From assembly GCF_022829545.1 (NCBI RefSeq), contig NZ_JAKSYM010000226.1, positions 124,001 through 188,000 on the forward strand: DNA of 64,000 bases, given 5' to 3'. The DNA comes from Methylobacterium sp. J-030 (GTDB lineage Bacteria; Pseudomonadota; Alphaproteobacteria; Rhizobiales; Beijerinckiaceae). Below, piece after piece: positions 33,703 through 45,301 of this stretch (position 1 is its first letter; every line of letters begins with the position of its first letter). The position numbers and the translations under genes were made by a program. Under the pieces are notes generated by a model. It saw only the letters and a list, made by a program, of their open reading frames with translations, was not told where the DNA came from and ran no database searches.

Positions 33703-34998
33703 GTGAGCGGTCCGGCCGCGCTTCCCGTCGAGGCATCCCTGCGCGAGCCGCCGAGCCTCGCCGGCCGCCGCACCCGCTACGGCGTGTTCTTCGCGACCTA
33801 CCTCTATCAGGGCGTGATCGCCGGCTTCTCGCTCACGGCGCTGGCCAACCATCTGACCGCCCGGGGCGTGTCGGCGGCTGAGATCGGCTTCCACTTCGCC
33901 CTTGCGGGCCTCCCCTGGACCCTCCAGCCGATCCTCTGGGGTCCGGTCGTCGATCGGGCCGGCGATTTCCGGATGGGGCGGCGCCGGGCCTTCGCGGTCG
34001 CGGCGGTCCTAGGCTGCCACGCCGCCCTGGCGCTTCTGCTGTGGGGCGCCGAGGATCGCATCGGCTGGCTCGGCCTGATCTTCCTGGGGCACAGCCTGTG
34101 CGCGTCCCTGCTCGACACGGCCTGCGACCGAATGATCATGGACCACGTGCCCGCCGCCGAACTCGGCCGGGTGAGCGGCTGCACGCGGGCGGGTTTCGTC
34201 GCCGGGAGCAGCCTCAGCGCGGCCGCCTTCGGGTGGATGCTCACGGCCTACGGCTTCGCGGTCAGCGCGCGCTGGCTCCTCGCGGCCGCCGTGCTGGCGA
34301 GCGTGCCGATCCTGCTGGTCAGAGAGGCGCCGGCGGATGCGCTCGTCACGCTGGCGCGACGCGGATCGGCGCCGCGGCGCCTGCCCTTTCGCCGCTTCCT
34401 GCGCCGCCTGATCGCGAGCCTCCGCCGACCACGGGCGCTGCGTCTCCTCGCCCTTTGCTTCAGCCTCGATGGCGCGCTCGGCCTGTTCGAGCTGCCCTTC
34501 TCGGTGGATCTGCTGCAGCGTCAGGCGTGGGATCCGGCCGCCTTGTCCCGCCTCCAGGCCGGCCTTGCGTTGGCGAGCGGGACGGCCGGCGCGCTGGCGG
34601 TCGGGTTCTGGTCCGACCGGGCCGGACCCGTGAGGCCGCTGCGCGTGCTCCTGATCGCCAGCGCCGGCACCTTCCTGCTGGCGGGCGCGCTGATCGCGTC
34701 GGACCTCGTCGGCGCGGCCGGACCGGTGATCCTGGCCCTGACGAGTACGCTGCCCGGCCTGCTGATCGTCGCGCTGATGCCGGCCCTGCTCCAGGCCAGC
34801 CAGGGGCGCGCGGGCGCGGCGACGCAGTTCGAGGTCTACATGGCGGCGATGAATCTCGGCTCCGTCGCCGGCACCGCCCTGGCCGGGTGGCTGGCGCCGA
34901 TCCTGCCGCTGGCGGGGGTGGCGCTGTTCGTCGCGGCGGTCTTCCTGGGGGCATTCCGGCTAGCCGGCCGCGGCGATCTGCTGAGCCCCCGTGGGTGA
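33703..34998 (+). CDS. Major facilitator superfamily transporter (AmpG-like)
   Basis: A 431-residue permease with about 12 hydrophobic helices in two halves joined by a basic central loop (about residues 210-245). The first half has YLYQGVIAGFSLTAL and ILWGPVVDRAGDFRMGRRR, the loop 2-3 signature. The second half begins LRLLALCFSLDGALGLFELPF. The overall layout is like AmpG-type or other small-solute permeases; the substrate is not predictable. GTG start at 33703. It is divergent from the phosphopantetheinyl transferase gene, which could hint at export of a carrier-made metabolite. Confidence 0.8.
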   Translation: MSGPAALPVEASLREPPSLAGRRTRYGVFFATYLYQGVIAGFSLTALANHLTARGVSAAEIGFHFALAGLPWTLQPILWGPVVDRAGDFRMGRRRAFAVAAVLGCHAALALLLWGAEDRIGWLGLIFLGHSLCASLLDTACDRMIMDHVPAAELGRVSGCTRAGFVAGSSLSAAAFGWMLTAYGFAVSARWLLAAAVLASVPILLVREAPADALVTLARRGSAPRRLPFRRFLRRLIASLRRPRALRLLALCFSLDGALGLFELPFSVDLLQRQAWDPAALSRLQAGLALASGTAGALAVGFWSDRAGPVRPLRVLLIASAGTFLLAGALIASDLVGAAGPVILALTSTLPGLLIVALMPALLQASQGRAGAATQFEVYMAAMNLGSVAGTALAGWLAPILPLAGVALFVAAVFLGAFRLAGRGDLLSPRG

Positions 34999-35037
34999 GG
35001 GAAAACGGCGACTCCCGGCGGGCCGCCGATGCGCTAG

Positions 35038-37481
<2,444 letters not shown>

Positions 37482-37482
<1 letters not shown>

Positions 37483-38423
37483 TGCCCGAGTCCGGTCGGC
37501 CTAGACCGCTCGGCGAACACCCCGAGAACTCCCGCCCGGTAGGTCGCCCCCAGATGACGGTCCTGGCCCTCGACTTCGAGACGGCCAACGAGCGGCGCGA
37601 CAGCGCCTGCGCGGTAGGTCTCGCCTGGATCGCGGATGGCCGTGTGATCCGCCGAAAGAGCCACCTGATCCGGCCGCCCGAGATGCGCTTCTCGCCCGGC
37701 AACATCCGGGTTCACGGCATCCAGCCGGCCGATGTCGCCGATGCGCCGGATTTCGCCACCGCGATGGCGCCGTATCTGGCGGATCTGCGGCGCGGTCTGA
37801 TCCTGGCGCACAATGCGAGCTTCGATATCGGCGTGTTGCGCGCCGGGCTGGTGCGGGCCGGCCTGCCGGTGCCGGATTTCTCCTATCTTTGCACCGTCCA
37901 GGTCGCGCGCCGGGTGTTTCCGGCGCCGGAGGGCTGCGGGCTCGGAAAGGTCGCCCGGCGGCTGGGCATCCAGTTCGAGCACCACGATGCCGGCGAGGAC
38001 GCCTATGCCTGCGCCGCGATCGCGCTGGCTGCGATGCGCGAGCGGGAGGCCGCCGACGTCCACGCGCTGGCCGCCGCGATCGGCCTGCCGATCATGCGGG
38101 CGGTCGGCGGCCCCGCCGTACCGCGACGGGCCCCGGGGGCAATCAGCGGGCGGGCGATGGCAGTCGTCCCGCAGACACCGGCGGCCCTGCACTTTGCCAT
38201 GCGGGGATCCACCGGCAACCGGTACGACGTGAGCCTCGAGGAGCGGCCCGGCGGCCCGCAGCTGCGCTGTACCTGCACGGCTGGCCGCTGCGGCGTGCGC
38301 TGCCGCCACGTGAAGGCGCTGGAGGTCGGCGACATCACCGACCTGCTCTCCGACAACGCCGCCGATGTCGTGCTGCTTGCCCGCATGCTCGGCATGAAGG
38401 CGCGGGTCGCCGGAGCGGCCTGA
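37482..38423 (+). CDS. DEDDh 3'-5' exonuclease fused to a SWIM-type zinc finger
   Basis: A 313-residue protein. The N-terminal exonuclease fold has D31-F-E33 (ALDFETAN), LAHNASFDIGVLR and the terminal HDAGEDAYACAA (H and D), which defines the DEDDh subclass like DnaQ/epsilon. The C-terminal part has C263-T-C265-TAGRC-GVR-C274-R-H276, a CxC-x(n)-CxH SWIM-like metal finger used for nucleic-acid or protein contacts. It begins at an ATG overlapping the ligA stop (TGATG); an internal ATG at 37554, just before the exonuclease core, is an alternative start. Linkage with ligA suggests DNA repair. Confidence 0.82.
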
Positions 38424-38429
38424 GGCAGA

Positions 38430-39491
38430 TCAGGCCGCGTCGAGGCAGGTCCGGAAGGCGGCAACGGCGCGGTCGATAGCGGCGGCCGCGATGTGCCGGT
38501 GCGTCACGAGCCGCAGCCGCATCGGGCCCAGCGGCCGGGTGCGGATCCCCGCGGCGTCGAGATCCGACACCCAGCGGGCGCTGTCGCGGCCGGTCCGCGC
38601 CAGATCGACCTGCACGATGTTGGTCTGCGGCACCTTCGCCGACAGGCGCGGCCCGAGGGCATTCAGCCCATCGCTGAGCTGCCGGGCGCGCGCGTGGTCC
38701 TCCCCCAGCCGCGCGCCCATGGCGGTGATCGCCTCCAGGCCCGCCGCCGCGACGACGCCCACCTGCCGCTGGGTTCCGCCGATCATCTTGCGCAGGCGCC
38801 GGGCCGCCGCGATGGCTGGCCCGTCGCCGACGAGCACTGCGCCCATCGGAGCGCTCAGCCCCTTCGACAGGCAGAGCGACACCGTGTCGACATGCGCGGC
38901 GAGGGCGGCCGGCGGGACGCCGAGATGCGTCGCGGCGTTGAACAGGCGGGCTCCGTCGAGATGGACCGGGATGCCACGTGCCCGGGCGATCTCGGCCACC
39001 GCCGCCATGTGGGCGGGCGGCAGCACCGTGCCCCCGGCGGCGTTGTGCGAGGTCTCCAGAGCGATCAGGGCGGTCCGGAGCGGGCTCGCGGACGGGTGCA
39101 GCGCCGCCTCCAGGCGATCGAGATCCATGGCGCCGTCCACGCCCGGGATCCCGAGCAGGAACGCCCCCGTGAGCGTGGCGGCCCCGCGCTCGGTGTTGAG
39201 CATGTGGGCCTGGGCTTCGAGCAGCACCTGCTCGCTGCGCTGGACTTGCACCAGGATCGTCAGGAGGTTGCCCATCGTGCAGCTCGGCACGAACAGGCCG
39301 GCGGCCTTGCCGAGCATCGCGGCCGCCGTGTCCTCCAGCGCAACCGCGGTCGGATCGGCGTCGAGCCCGTCATCACCCAAAGGCGCGGACCGCATCCGTT
39401 CGAACATCGCCTCGGTCGGCCGCGTCACCGTATCGCTGCGCAGATCCACGACGGCTGGGGATTCGGCGACCTGAGTCATGTCACTTTGCAT
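38430..39491 (-). CDS. Low-specificity threonine aldolase family PLP enzyme
   Basis: A 353-residue fold-type I PLP enzyme that splits threonine or allo-threonine to glycine and acetaldehyde. Motifs include VDLRSDTVTRPTEAM at the N-terminus and LGDDGLDADPTAV. ALETSHNAAGGTVLP and IPVHLDGARLFNAATHLG (PLP Asp) follow, and the Schiff-base Lys is in SLCLSKGLSAPMGAVLVG. ATGs at 39491 and 39479 are both possible starts. It is convergent with the exonuclease gene and lies 19 bases downstream of the binding-protein gene. Confidence 0.9.
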   Translation of the reverse strand: MQSDMTQVAESPAVVDLRSDTVTRPTEAMFERMRSAPLGDDGLDADPTAVALEDTAAAMLGKAAGLFVPSCTMGNLLTILVQVQRSEQVLLEAQAHMLNTERGAATLTGAFLLGIPGVDGAMDLDRLEAALHPSASPLRTALIALETSHNAAGGTVLPPAHMAAVAEIARARGIPVHLDGARLFNAATHLGVPPAALAAHVDTVSLCLSKGLSAPMGAVLVGDGPAIAAARRLRKMIGGTQRQVGVVAAAGLEAITAMGARLGEDHARARQLSDGLNALGPRLSAKVPQTNIVQVDLARTGRDSARWVSDLDAAGIRTRPLGPMRLRLVTHRHIAAAAIDRAVAAFRTCLDAA

Positions 39492-39510
39492 CTCGAACGC
39501 GCCGGCCGTC

Positions 39511-40419
39511 CTAACGATAGGCGGCCTCATCGCCGGAATCGGTCGGGTTGGCCAGGGCGCGCTTGAGCACGTCGCTCATCGGCAGTTCGAGGTTGATACC
39601 CTTCGGGGGGATCGGCTGCTCGAAGTAGCGGCTGTAGAGCTGCGCCACGGTGCCGTCCTCGATCAGCTCGACCACCGCCTTGTCGACCGCCGCCTTGAAG
39701 GCCGGATCGTCCTTCGGCTCCAGGATGCCGTAGGGCGCGAATTCGAGTCCCGTGGTGCCGATCTTGTAGTCCGCAGGTCGCTTCGCCCCCGCAACTGTGG
39801 CGTGCGCTAGCGCATCGTCGTTGATCGCTCCGGCGGCGCGGCCCGTCTCGACCAGCAGAAACACCTCGGCGGTGTCCTTGGCGGGCATCACCTGGATGTC
39901 GAGCTTGTCGCGCACGTTGATTCGCGTGGCGACGCGCTGGGTCTCGCCACCGGCCTGCGCCGAGATCGCCTTGCCGCGGAACGAGGCGATGTCGTTCACG
40001 TCCACCGGCGTGTCCTTCTTGGCCACCAGCACCACCTGCGCCACGAAGGTGGTCGGCGCGAAGGAGACCAGCTTGTGCCGCTCCGACAGGTTGCTGGCGG
40101 TGCCGCATTCGAGATCGATCGTGCCGTTGTTGATCAGCGGGATCCGGGTCGCCGACATCACCGGCACATGGCGGATGTCGAGCTTGGGCAGGCCGAGCGC
40201 CCCCTTCAGCTTCTGCGCGACGTGTTCGCATATCTCAAGCGAATAGCCGACCGGCTTGGCGTTCTGGTCCAGAAAGCCGAAAGGCGGCGACGCGTCGGGG
40301 AAACCGATACTGATCTGGCCCGTCGTTCGGATCTTGTCGAGGCGCCCCTCCGCGGCCGACGGCGCGGCGAGCCCGGCCCAGCACAACGAAGCCACGACGA
40401 GCGAAAGCGTCCTCGACAC
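39511..40419 (-). CDS. Amino-acid ABC transporter periplasmic binding protein (GltI-like)
   Basis: A 302-residue periplasmic solute-binding protein of the family-3 type. A signal peptide (LVVASLCWAGLAAPSAAEG) is followed by LDKIRTTGQISIGFPDASPPFG. The ligand-site region PLINNGTIDLECGTASNLSERHK is characteristic of glutamate/aspartate binders. No permease or ATPase gene is next to it, so it is an orphan component here. Divergent from a LysR-type regulator with 91 bases between, which suggests direct control by that regulator. Confidence 0.87.
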   Translation of the reverse strand: MSRTLSLVVASLCWAGLAAPSAAEGRLDKIRTTGQISIGFPDASPPFGFLDQNAKPVGYSLEICEHVAQKLKGALGLPKLDIRHVPVMSATRIPLINNGTIDLECGTASNLSERHKLVSFAPTTFVAQVVLVAKKDTPVDVNDIASFRGKAISAQAGGETQRVATRINVRDKLDIQVMPAKDTAEVFLLVETGRAAGAINDDALAHATVAGAKRPADYKIGTTGLEFAPYGILEPKDDPAFKAAVDKAVVELIEDGTVAQLYSRYFEQPIPPKGINLELPMSDVLKRALANPTDSGDEAAYR

Positions 40420-40510
40420 GATCCGAACCCCCCGGTTATGCCCGACTCGGCATCCCAGCTTTGCCGGATGATCCTAGGGGCGGCGGCGCGCCGACGTCCA
40501 ATGCCGATTC

Positions 40511-41476
40511 ATGGCCCGAGCATACGGATCTGATATGGCCGCACGCCGCATGACCTTTCGGCACATCGAGGCCTTCCGGGCCGTGGTGGCCGCCGGCTCC
40601 ATGACCGAGGCGAGCCGCCGGCTCCACACCTCGCAACCACAGGTGAGCCGCCTGATCGCGCAGCTCGAGGTGATCACCGGCCTGCCGCTGTTCGACCGCA
40701 GCGGCAGCCGGGTCGTGCCCTCCCTCGACGGCACGCGCTTCCATGCCGAGGTGGAGCGGGCCTTCGTCGGTCTCACCAGCCTGGAGGCGGCGGCCACGCG
40801 CATCCGCGCTTTCGGCGCCGAGCGGCTGCGGGTCGCCGCGATGCCCCGGCTGGCCGGGGGCCTCCTGGCGCGGGCGGTGGTGCGCTTCCGCGCCGCGCAT
40901 CCCGACGTGATCGTGGCGATCCATTCGGGCGACGACGCGACCGTGAACCACTGGATCGCCACCGGCTTCTGCGACGCCGCGCTTACGATGCTCTACGGCG
41001 ACATCCCGGATGCCAGCGATCACGTCGAGACGCGGGCCTGCGTGGCGGTGCTGCCGCGGAACCACCCGCTCGCCGCGCGCACGGCGCTCGGCCCGGAGGA
41101 TTTCCGCGAGGTGCCCTTCGTCGCGGCCGCGCTCGGCAGCGCCCTGCGCGATCGGACCGAGGCCGTGTTCGCGGCGGCCGGCGTCGCGCTGACCATCACC
41201 GCCGAGGCGGGGCTCGGCGCCTCGATCTGCACCCTCGTCTCGGCCGGGCTCGGGCTCAGCATCATGAACCCGCTGGCCGCCCATGAGGAGGCGAAGGTCT
41301 CGCCGATCGCGATCCGGCCCTTCGCTCCCGCCCTGCCGGTACATTTCGCGCTGCTGTTCCCGCCCGATCACGCGCGGGGACGGTTGATGCGGGCCTTCGG
41401 CGCCTGCGCGCGGACGGTCCTGCTGGAGGAACTTGCCGGGCTGCCGGACGCCGCGATCGGGCGTCCCGCGGCCTGA
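40511..41476 (+). CDS. LysR-family transcriptional regulator
   Basis: A 321-residue regulator. The winged helix-turn-helix is at residues ~14-70 (FRHIEAFRAVVAAGSMTEAS, then LHTSQPQVSRLIAQLE). It is followed by a two-lobed effector domain (LRVAAMPRLAGG, VPFVAAALGSALRD, CTLVSAGLGLSIMNPL). A second ATG at 40535 (MAARRMTF) is closer to the conserved domain. It probably controls the divergent binding-protein gene; LysR regulators usually bind between such gene pairs. The effector is unknown, but an amino acid is plausible. Confidence 0.88.
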   Translation: MARAYGSDMAARRMTFRHIEAFRAVVAAGSMTEASRRLHTSQPQVSRLIAQLEVITGLPLFDRSGSRVVPSLDGTRFHAEVERAFVGLTSLEAAATRIRAFGAERLRVAAMPRLAGGLLARAVVRFRAAHPDVIVAIHSGDDATVNHWIATGFCDAALTMLYGDIPDASDHVETRACVAVLPRNHPLAARTALGPEDFREVPFVAAALGSALRDRTEAVFAAAGVALTITAEAGLGASICTLVSAGLGLSIMNPLAAHEEAKVSPIAIRPFAPALPVHFALLFPPDHARGRLMRAFGACARTVLLEELAGLPDAAIGRPAA

Positions 41477-41478
41477 GT

Positions 41479-43680
41479 TCAGGCGGCGCGCTTCTGAGCG
41501 TCTCCGTAGAAGGTGCCGCCCCGCTCGGCCATGGCGGCGAGGGTGTCGGGCACCCGGAACCGCGGACCGTGCGCGGCCTCCAGCTTCCGGGCCAGATCGA
41601 CGAAGGCCGCCGCGCCCATGAAGTCGATGTAGGACAAGGCCCCCCCGGTGAACGGTGCGAAACCGAAGCCGAGGATCGACCCGACATCCGCCTCGCGCGG
41701 GTCGGTCACCACCCCCTCGCCCACCGTGCGGGCGGCCTCCAGCGCCTGCACGACCAGAAGCCGCTGCTTCAGCTCGTCGAAGTCCACGGATTCGGGGTCG
41801 AGCCGGTTCGGCTGCAGGTCCTTCAGACCGGGCCAGAGGCGCTTCGGCGCGCCTTCGGGATAATCGTAGAAGCCCTTGCGGTTCTTCCGGCCGAGGCGGC
41901 CCTGCTTCTCCACCAACGCGGACAGGATCGCCTTCTGCGCCGGATCGACCGCCCCCGCCCCGACCTGGGCCTCGGTGGCCTTGGCGATCTTGAGCACCAG
42001 ATCGAGGGCGACCTCGTCGTTGAGCGAGAGCGGCCCGACCGGCATGCCCGCCTGACGGCCGGCGCTCTCGATCATGGCGGGCGGCACACCCTCGGCCAGC
42101 ATCTTGTGGCCTTCGAGGATGTAGGCCCCGACGCAGCGGTTGGCGAAGAAGCCGCGGGCGTCGTTGACGACGATCGGGGTCTTCTTGATCAGCCGCACGT
42201 AGTCGAGGGCCGCGGCGAGCGCCGCATCGCCGGTCGCCTCGCCCCTGATGATCTCGACCAGCATCATCTTCTCCACCGGCGAGAAGAAGTGGATGCCGAC
42301 GAACTGGTCCGGCCGCTGCGAGCTCATGGCGAGCCCGGTGATCGGCAGCGTCGAGGTGTTGGAGGCGAAGATCGCGTCGGGGCGGATCACCGCCTCGACC
42401 TTCCGGATCACCTCGGCCTTCACCTTCGGATCCTCGAACACCGCCTCGATCACGAGGTCGCATTCGGCGAGCGCAGCGTAGTCGGCGGTGGCCTGGATGC
42501 GGCCGAGCAGCGCGTCGCGGTCGGCGGTCTTGGCGCGGCCCTTGTTGATCTGGCCGGTGATCAGCGTGTGGGCGTAGGCCTTGCCCTTCTCGGCGGCCTC
42601 GCCCGACTGGTCGACCAGCACCACCTCGATCCCGGCCTGAGCGGTGACGTAGGCCACCCCCGCCCCCATGAAGCCGGCGCCGATCACGCCGACCTTGCGC
42701 AGGTTCGTCGCCGGCACGTCCTTCGGCCGGCGTGCACCCTTGTTCAGCTCGCCCATGGAGATGAACAGCGTGCGGATCATAGCCGCCGCCTCCTTGCTGC
42801 GCAGGATATGCGCGAAGTACCGGCTCTCGACCCGCAAGGCGAGGTCCATCGGCAGTTGCAGGCCCTCGTACACCGAGGCCAGGATCGCCTTGGCGGCCGG
42901 ATAGTTGTCGTGGGTCTCGCGCCGGTAGATCGCGTTGGCCGGCGGCCAGATCATCATGCCGGCGGGCGAATAAACCTTGCCAGAGAGCGCCTTGAACTTC
43001 GGCACGTCCCAGGGCGCCACCGCGGAGCCGCCCTCACGAATCCAGGCCTTGGCGCGCTCGACGATCTCGGCCTGCGGCGCCACCGCGTGGATCAGGCCCA
43101 TGCCCTTGGCCATCGGCGCACGGATCTGCTCGCCCTTGAACAGCATCTGCAGGGCGTCGCCGGTTTGCATCAGCCGGGCGACGCGCTGCGTGCCGCCGCC
43201 GCCCGGGAACAGGCCGACCTTGATCTCCGGCAGGCCGACCCGGGTCCTCGCGTCGTCCGACGCGACCCGGTGATGGCACGACAGGGCCAATTCGAAGGCG
43301 CCGCCCAGGCACAGGCCTTGGATCGCCGCCGCGAAGGGCTTGCCGCAGGTCTCCAGGCGCCGGAACAGCAGCGACAAGCGCCGGGAGGCCTCGAAGAAGT
43401 GGCGCATCGCCACCTCCTCGCCCTGCCCGGCCTTGAGCGTCTCGTAGGCGAGGCCCAGGCCCTGCAGCATGGTGAGGTCGGCACCACCTGAAAAATTGTC
43501 CTTGCCGGTGGCGATCACGCAGCCCTTGATCGCGGGATCGGAGGCGACCTGCTCGATGATCTGCTCGAGCTGGTCCATCACGCCTTCGGTAATGACGTTC
43601 ATCGAGCGGCCGGGCATGTCCCAGGTCGCCAGGGCGATGCCGTCGGCATCGGTCTCGAACCGGAAATCGGTCAGCGTCAT
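41479..43680 (-). CDS. Fatty-acid oxidation multifunctional protein (enoyl-CoA hydratase / 3-hydroxyacyl-CoA dehydrogenase)
   Basis: A 733-residue FadB/FadJ-type bifunctional beta-oxidation enzyme. The N-terminal crotonase domain has FSGGADLTMLQG and GLCLGGAFELALSCHHRVAS, the oxyanion-hole loop. The next catalytic loop, VGLPEIKVGLFPGGGGTQR, contains the catalytic Glu. The dehydrogenase part begins at about residue 330 with KVGVIGAGFMGAGVAYV and has IFASNTSTLPITGLA and GIHFFSPVEKMMLVEII. It may work with the thiolase at 45302-46510 and the acyl-CoA dehydrogenase at 59870. It is divergent from the EAL gene. Confidence 0.93.
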   Translation of the reverse strand: MTLTDFRFETDADGIALATWDMPGRSMNVITEGVMDQLEQIIEQVASDPAIKGCVIATGKDNFSGGADLTMLQGLGLAYETLKAGQGEEVAMRHFFEASRRLSLLFRRLETCGKPFAAAIQGLCLGGAFELALSCHHRVASDDARTRVGLPEIKVGLFPGGGGTQRVARLMQTGDALQMLFKGEQIRAPMAKGMGLIHAVAPQAEIVERAKAWIREGGSAVAPWDVPKFKALSGKVYSPAGMMIWPPANAIYRRETHDNYPAAKAILASVYEGLQLPMDLALRVESRYFAHILRSKEAAAMIRTLFISMGELNKGARRPKDVPATNLRKVGVIGAGFMGAGVAYVTAQAGIEVVLVDQSGEAAEKGKAYAHTLITGQINKGRAKTADRDALLGRIQATADYAALAECDLVIEAVFEDPKVKAEVIRKVEAVIRPDAIFASNTSTLPITGLAMSSQRPDQFVGIHFFSPVEKMMLVEIIRGEATGDAALAAALDYVRLIKKTPIVVNDARGFFANRCVGAYILEGHKMLAEGVPPAMIESAGRQAGMPVGPLSLNDEVALDLVLKIAKATEAQVGAGAVDPAQKAILSALVEKQGRLGRKNRKGFYDYPEGAPKRLWPGLKDLQPNRLDPESVDFDELKQRLLVVQALEAARTVGEGVVTDPREADVGSILGFGFAPFTGGALSYIDFMGAAAFVDLARKLEAAHGPRFRVPDTLAAMAERGGTFYGDAQKRAA

Positions 43681-43793
43681 CGTGCCGTCCTCCCTGGAAA
43701 GCGTCGGCGAGATGCCAAAGCGGTTGCGTTAAGGTTGTGTAGAGTGCGTTCAGGCAGGGTTCGCCAGTCGGGGGGCACCGACGGAACGCAGTC

Positions 43794-44573
43794 ATGACGA
43801 AGGAAACCGGGTGTCGCGCCTGCCGCGCGGGCACCGCCCTCGACTTCGAATTCTCGATGGCCTTCCAGCCGATCGTCGATATCGGCACGGGATCCGTCTG
43901 GGCCTACGAGGCCCTGGTGCGCGGCCCGAACGGGGAGCCGGCGCCGACGGTGCTCGGGCGGGTGACGAACGACAACCGCTACCAGTTCGACCAAGCCGCC
44001 CGTGTCCGAGCGATCGAGCTCGCCGGACGGCTCTTCCCGCGGGACAGCGGCACCCGGCTCTCGATCAACTTCATGCCGAACGCGGTCTACGAGCCGGTCG
44101 CCTGTATCCGCGCCTCGCTGGAGGCGGCGCGGCGCGTCGATTTCGCCCATCAGCGCCTGATGTTCGAATTCACCGAACAGGAGCGTTTCAAAGACATCGC
44201 GCATGTGCAGCGGATCGTCGCCGCTTATCGGAGGCAGGGCTTCCTCACGGCGCTCGACGATTTCGGCGCGGGCTTCGCGGGCTTGAGCCTGCTGGCCAAT
44301 TTCCGCCCGGACCTGATCAAGATCGACATGGATCTGCTGCGCGGGCTGGACACCGATGCCGGTCGCCACGCCATCGTGTCGGGTGTCGTCGCCATCGCCC
44401 GGGCGCTCGACGTGACGGTACTGGCCGAGGGCATCGAGACTGCGGCGGAACGCGAAGCGCTGCGCGCCCTCGGCATCACGCTGATGCAGGGCTACCACTT
44501 CGCCAAGCCGATGCTGGAGGCGCTGCCCCCGGTCGCCGGCTTCGCGCCCATAGCCGCCGCACGCGCGGCCTGA
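43794..44573 (+). CDS. EAL-domain cyclic-di-GMP phosphodiesterase
   Basis: A 259-residue stand-alone EAL domain. The active-site residues look complete: E39-A-L (YEALVRG), Asn in SINFMPNAVY, Glu in LMFEFTEQE, the Asp pair in ALDDFGAGFAGL, Lys in LIKIDMDLL, Glu in LAEGIET and Gln in MQGYHFAKP. This predicts hydrolysis of c-di-GMP to pGpG. The N-terminus carries a short CRAC pair (C7, C10) just before the domain, which might be redox- or metal-responsive; this is speculative. No sensor domain or membrane helix is present. Confidence 0.9.
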   Translation: MTKETGCRACRAGTALDFEFSMAFQPIVDIGTGSVWAYEALVRGPNGEPAPTVLGRVTNDNRYQFDQAARVRAIELAGRLFPRDSGTRLSINFMPNAVYEPVACIRASLEAARRVDFAHQRLMFEFTEQERFKDIAHVQRIVAAYRRQGFLTALDDFGAGFAGLSLLANFRPDLIKIDMDLLRGLDTDAGRHAIVSGVVAIARALDVTVLAEGIETAAEREALRALGITLMQGYHFAKPMLEALPPVAGFAPIAAARAA

Positions 44574-44604
44574 GGCCAGCCGGGCGCGCGCGGCGGCCAT
44601 CGGC

Positions 44605-45126
44605 CTACTTCTGCGTCGGTGCGGGCGCCGCAGCCGGCGGCATCGGCGGAGCGCCGGTCTTCGGCGCATTGTCGGTGGCGGAGGCCACCGCCAGCATGTT
44701 CAGCAGCTTGGTCACCGAGTTCTGCGAGATCGCCGTCACGGCGGAATTCGGATCGGCGTTCATCGTCTGGAACTTGAGGTAGGTCGGGTCGGAGTAGATC
44801 TCGTCGAGGTGCTTCAGCTCCGCGAGGCTGAACTTCTCCGCGTATTCCTTCGACAGACCCTCGACCATGATACCGCGCTGCTTCTCGAACTCGTCGGTGA
44901 GTTCCTTGCGCACGGCCTCGGCGCGGGCCTCCGGCATCGGCGCGACGGTCTTCTCCAGCGCGACGTTGAAGCCGGCCTGCAGGTTCTTGATCAGGGTCTT
45001 GTTCACAAGCGTCGTGGCGGCGGCGACGCGATCCGCCGCCTCGTCGGCGCGGGCGGCGAGCGGCAGGCTCAGTGTGACGCCGAGGCACAGCGTCGCGATC
45101 AGGCGGTTCAAGGGCTTGTCTCCCAT
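44605..45126 (-). CDS. Exported DUF2059-type protein
   Basis: A 173-residue protein with a signal peptide (LIATLCLGVTLSLPLAARADE). A helical region (LVNKTLIKNLQAGFNVALEK, KYAEKF-like segments and LKHLDEIYSDPTYLKFQTM) resembles DUF2059, a family of small exported helical proteins. The C-terminus is Pro/Ala-rich. The upstream open frame to 45342 is discarded because the signal peptide starts at ATG 45126. Function unknown. It is convergent with the EAL gene. Confidence 0.8.
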   Translation of the reverse strand: MGDKPLNRLIATLCLGVTLSLPLAARADEAADRVAAATTLVNKTLIKNLQAGFNVALEKTVAPMPEARAEAVRKELTDEFEKQRGIMVEGLSKEYAEKFSLAELKHLDEIYSDPTYLKFQTMNADPNSAVTAISQNSVTKLLNMLAVASATDNAPKTGAPPMPPAAAPAPTQK

Positions 45127-45301
45127 GGTCTTATCGTCCGGCCCGGATGCGGGCCGGTCGTCGCCCGCGCCTCTACAGCATCGTGCCGGATATCGGAACC
45201 GGCCCAGGGCCGTAGATGATTGTGACGCATCGTCTTTTTCCGGAAGATGGTGCGTCCGACATGAGGCGATGCGCCGGCAGTGCTCCCCGACGATGCGTCG
45301 G

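Noticed and set aside
32838..34998. Phosphopantetheinyl transferase plus MFS transporter as part of a metabolite gene cluster
   Set aside because: No NRPS, PKS or tailoring gene is nearby; neighbours are a tRNA and ligA.
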